Shown piece after piece: positions 62,077 to 64,000 of a stretch of DNA of 64,000 nt. The stretch is from contig CAJXLF010000003.1 of the NCBI GenBank assembly GCA_913055805.1, forward strand, positions 186,001 to 250,000. Direction: 5' to 3'. Numbering within the stretch: position 1 is the first letter of the stretch; each line of letters starts with the position of its first letter. The stretch is from an uncultured Salinisphaerales bacterium. GTDB lineage: Bacteria; Pseudomonadota; Gammaproteobacteria; Nevskiales; CAJXLF01. The position numbers were made by a program, and so were the translations under genes. The notes beneath the pieces are model-generated. The model did not search any database. It was not told the origin of the DNA and saw only the letters and a list, made by a program, of their open reading frames with translations.

Positions 62077-64000
62077 ATGCATAAGTTCGCCTTTTTTCTA
62101 TTGGGCCTAATTCTGTTCGCCGGCCTGACCGCCTGTGGCGGTTCCGACGATGACGATAACCGGATCGCTGCCTGCAGCGACCAGATCGATAATGACAACG
62201 ACGGCCTGACGGACTTCCCCAACGATCCCGGCTGCGACAGCGCCAGCGACAACAACGAAACCGATCCGGATGCGTTGCCGGCCTGCGCCGACGGGCTCGA
62301 CAATGACAACGACGGCGACATCGACTTCCCGTTTGATCCGGGCTGCGACAGCGCCTCTGATGTCGATGAAACCAATCCGGCCACCACGCCCGCCTGCAGC
62401 GACAGCCTGGACAATGACAACGACGGAAAAACCGACTTCCCGAATGATCCTGGCTGCACCAGCAGCGCTGACAACGACGAAACCGACCCTGCCAATGCGC
62501 CGGCCTGCAGCGACGGCAATGACAACGATGGCGACACCCTGACCGACTTCCCGGCCGATCCCGGCTGCCAGAGCGCTTCAGACGACGATGAAACCGATGT
62601 GCCGCCACCTGCCACTCCGGCCTGCAGCGACGGCCTGGACAATGACGGTGACGGCCTGATCGACCATCCGGCTGACCCGGGCTGCAGCAGCGCGGATGAC
62701 AACAACGAAACCGATCCGGTGGCTGCCAACAGCCGCACGCGTTATGCCATGGCCAATGCCTGCTGGGCCATCAAGGCCAACGGCAATGGCAACTACCTGG
62801 TGAGAAACAGTGGCGGCTATGCAGCCACGGCCGCCAGCAAGGCCAATGCCGAGCCCTTCTATCTGAAACCCTCGGCACTGGGCAACTACCTGCTCTACAA
62901 CCGCAACCGTGAGCTGATATCCAGTAATGGTTCGGCCCTGTCCAATGTGGCCAGTGCGGACGCCACGGACAATGCGGAATGGACCGTGCTCGGGGTAGGC
63001 GACAGCACCGAATATCCAGCGGCACCCCAATACAATGTGGAACCCACGGCCGATGAAGTCGCCAGCTACATGAGCTTCGTTGACCCCAACCTGGAATTCT
63101 CCGAGTTCACGGTCAACTCCGGCGTCAGCGGCAGCCAGCTCGCGATTGCTTCCGGTGGCGCGCTGACCACGGTGGCCGCCGGCTCGGATCCTGACAACAG
63201 CAGCTTCACCTTCGAAGCCGTATCCGGCTGCTCCGAATACCCCGAAGCACAGAGCAACTTCAGCGGCACACCCTTCAAGGGCACCCTGCCGGACGGACGT
63301 GTGCTGGGCCACGCTGATGTACATGTACACATCAGTTCCAGCGAATTCCTGGGCGGCGGCCAGTGGGGCCACGCCTACCATAAGTTCGGCATAGAACATG
63401 CTCTGGGCGACTGTGACGCTGCGCATGGACCCACCGGACACCTGGACCTCATCGGCGGCCTGTTTACCCAGGATACGGACGGCCATGCTACCGATGGCTA
63501 TCCCACGTTCACGGAATGGCCGTCCCGCGGACACCTGACCCACGAAGCCATTTACTGGAAGTGGCTGGAACGCGCCTGGGCCGCCGGACTGAGGGTGGTG
63601 GTCAACGATCTGGTCGACAATGAAACCCTCTGCGAATTGCAGCGCAACGCCAGTGGTGATCCGCTGCGCGACTGCAATTCCATGAACAATGCCGGCCGCC
63701 AGGCCGGCACCATGTACGGCATGATGGACTACATTGATGCGCAGTACGGTGGCCGTGGCGATGGTTTCTTCCAGATCGTGCATGATCCGGCCGCCGCCCG
63801 TGAAGTCATTGCCGATGGCAAGATCGCCGTGGTGCTGGGCATCGAGATTTCCAACCTGTTCAACTGCAAACTCACCTACGGCCCGCTGCGCATGCAGCCA
63901 CCGGAGACTGAAGACGGCTCCGGCGGCATTGAAAACGCCTATGGCTGCACCACACAGGAAGGTCTGCCCAACTCCATTCTCACCCAGATGGAAAGACTGC
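62077..64000 (+). CDS. Lipoprotein with calcium-type repeats and an HxH metal-hydrolase-like domain (cut by right edge)
   Basis: The frame is open to the end of the window (641 residues visible). It has lipobox LTAC followed by GGSDDDDN, then five tandem 37-39 residue repeats (about 32-218), then a larger domain. In that domain GHADVHVHISSSEF carries an HxH pair, and GHLDLIGG, GHLTHEAIYWKWLE and VVVNDLVDNE follow, like a metal-dependent amidohydrolase or PHP-type hydrolase. GGAG lies 8 nt before the ATG. It should be a surface-exposed enzyme. The family could not be named, and the C-terminal part is not visible. Confidence 0.75.
   Translation, partial: MHKFAFFLLGLILFAGLTACGGSDDDDNRIAACSDQIDNDNDGLTDFPNDPGCDSASDNNETDPDALPACADGLDNDNDGDIDFPFDPGCDSASDVDETNPATTPACSDSLDNDNDGKTDFPNDPGCTSSADNDETDPANAPACSDGNDNDGDTLTDFPADPGCQSASDDDETDVPPPATPACSDGLDNDGDGLIDHPADPGCSSADDNNETDPVAANSRTRYAMANACWAIKANGNGNYLVRNSGGYAATAASKANAEPFYLKPSALGNYLLYNRNRELISSNGSALSNVASADATDNAEWTVLGVGDSTEYPAAPQYNVEPTADEVASYMSFVDPNLEFSEFTVNSGVSGSQLAIASGGALTTVAAGSDPDNSSFTFEAVSGCSEYPEAQSNFSGTPFKGTLPDGRVLGHADVHVHISSSEFLGGGQWGHAYHKFGIEHALGDCDAAHGPTGHLDLIGGLFTQDTDGHATDGYPTFTEWPSRGHLTHEAIYWKWLERAWAAGLRVVVNDLVDNETLCELQRNASGDPLRDCNSMNNAGRQAGTMYGMMDYIDAQYGGRGDGFFQIVHDPAAAREVIADGKIAVVLGIEISNLFNCKLTYGPLRMQPPETEDGSGGIENAYGCTTQEGLPNSILTQMERL
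62170..62730 (+). repeat. Five tandem 37-39 codon repeats (Ca-binding type)
   Basis: Each unit follows ACSDGLDNDNDG-x2-DFP-x-DPGC-x-SASDNDETDP, with one Cys at position 2 and one at 22 and a DxDxDG loop, like thrombospondin type 3 or dockerin-like calcium sites with a disulfide. Units 1, 2, 3 and 5 have 37 residues, unit 4 has 39. Unit 4 has a disordered loop (DNDGDTLTD). Confidence 0.85.

Noticed and set aside
62578-63783. 401-codon minus-strand frame near the right edge
   Set aside because: Lies opposite the lipoprotein gene, whose plus-strand frame has a signal peptide, lipobox, ribosome site and regular repeats.

Overview
This 64-kb window is a gene-dense piece of a Gram-negative chromosome at roughly 58% GC. 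The family content (PA0069-type radical SAM protein under a LexA box, PqiA, TesB, DusB, UbiB, split MetH, RND/MMPL transporter, DUF1302/DUF1329 proteins, DUF2845, SO2930-type cytochrome) points to an aerobic, lipid-active gammaproteobacterium of the Pseudomonas/Nevskia/marine hydrocarbon-degrader type. The genus cannot be named from sequence alone. I saw no rRNA, tRNA, CRISPR array, phage or classical insertion sequence.

Layout. 0-18.8 kb: mostly housekeeping and envelope genes. These are a cut DUF4403 gene, a 3D-domain protein, a rhodanese, an SOS-type radical SAM gene carrying an intein, an ADH-CHAD-ParA operon, an SRPBCC protein, a first DUF1329 protein, PqiA, TesB, an exported hydrolase, DUF2845, an exported methyltransferase-like protein, a UbiB-like kinase, TfoX, DUF6524 and an MFS/spermidine-synthase fusion. 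18.9-20.7 kb: an AT-richer two-gene patch (RgpF-like glycan protein and a methyltransferase) that looks acquired. 20.7-33.3 kb: a lipid block. A sterol-desaturase-like hydroxylase, a membrane protein, DUF1302 and DUF1329 form one operon facing an AraC regulator; a phosphodiesterase lipoprotein, a membrane nucleotide cyclase, dusB and an RND/MMPL transporter follow. 33.3-42.5 kb: GDPD, a collapsed mazEF remnant, a SIMPL lipoprotein, an Ig-like surface lipoprotein, an alpha/beta hydrolase, a cyclopropane-fatty-acid synthase-type enzyme, DegV, SufT and MAPEG. 43.8-48 kb: methionine synthase split into two genes, with a GxxExxY cassette bounded by perfect 20-bp inverted repeats between them. 48-54.3 kb: SDR-DoxX, DUF2269, a serine hydrolase, a FAD oxidoreductase operon and its PadR regulator with twin operators. 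54.5-64 kb: a beta-helix/diheme-cytochrome fusion lipoprotein, P450 + GST, a membrane protein with a cupredoxin-like partner, and a large lipoprotein with calcium-type repeats cut by the right edge.

How the genes fit together. Many products act on lipids or in the envelope: TesB, sterol desaturase family, CFA synthase, DegV (fatty-acid binding), GDPD, P450, retinol-saturase-like oxidoreductase, DUF1302/DUF1329/MMPL. Several surface lipoproteins share an acidic or Asp/Gly tether just after the lipidated cysteine. The most notable items are (1) the intein placed exactly at the third [4Fe-4S] cysteine of a LexA-controlled radical SAM enzyme, (2) the inverted-repeat-bounded GxxExxY cassette between the metH halves, with a third copy of its end sequence beside a degraded toxin-antitoxin locus, and (3) the fused beta-helix/diheme cytochrome lipoprotein.
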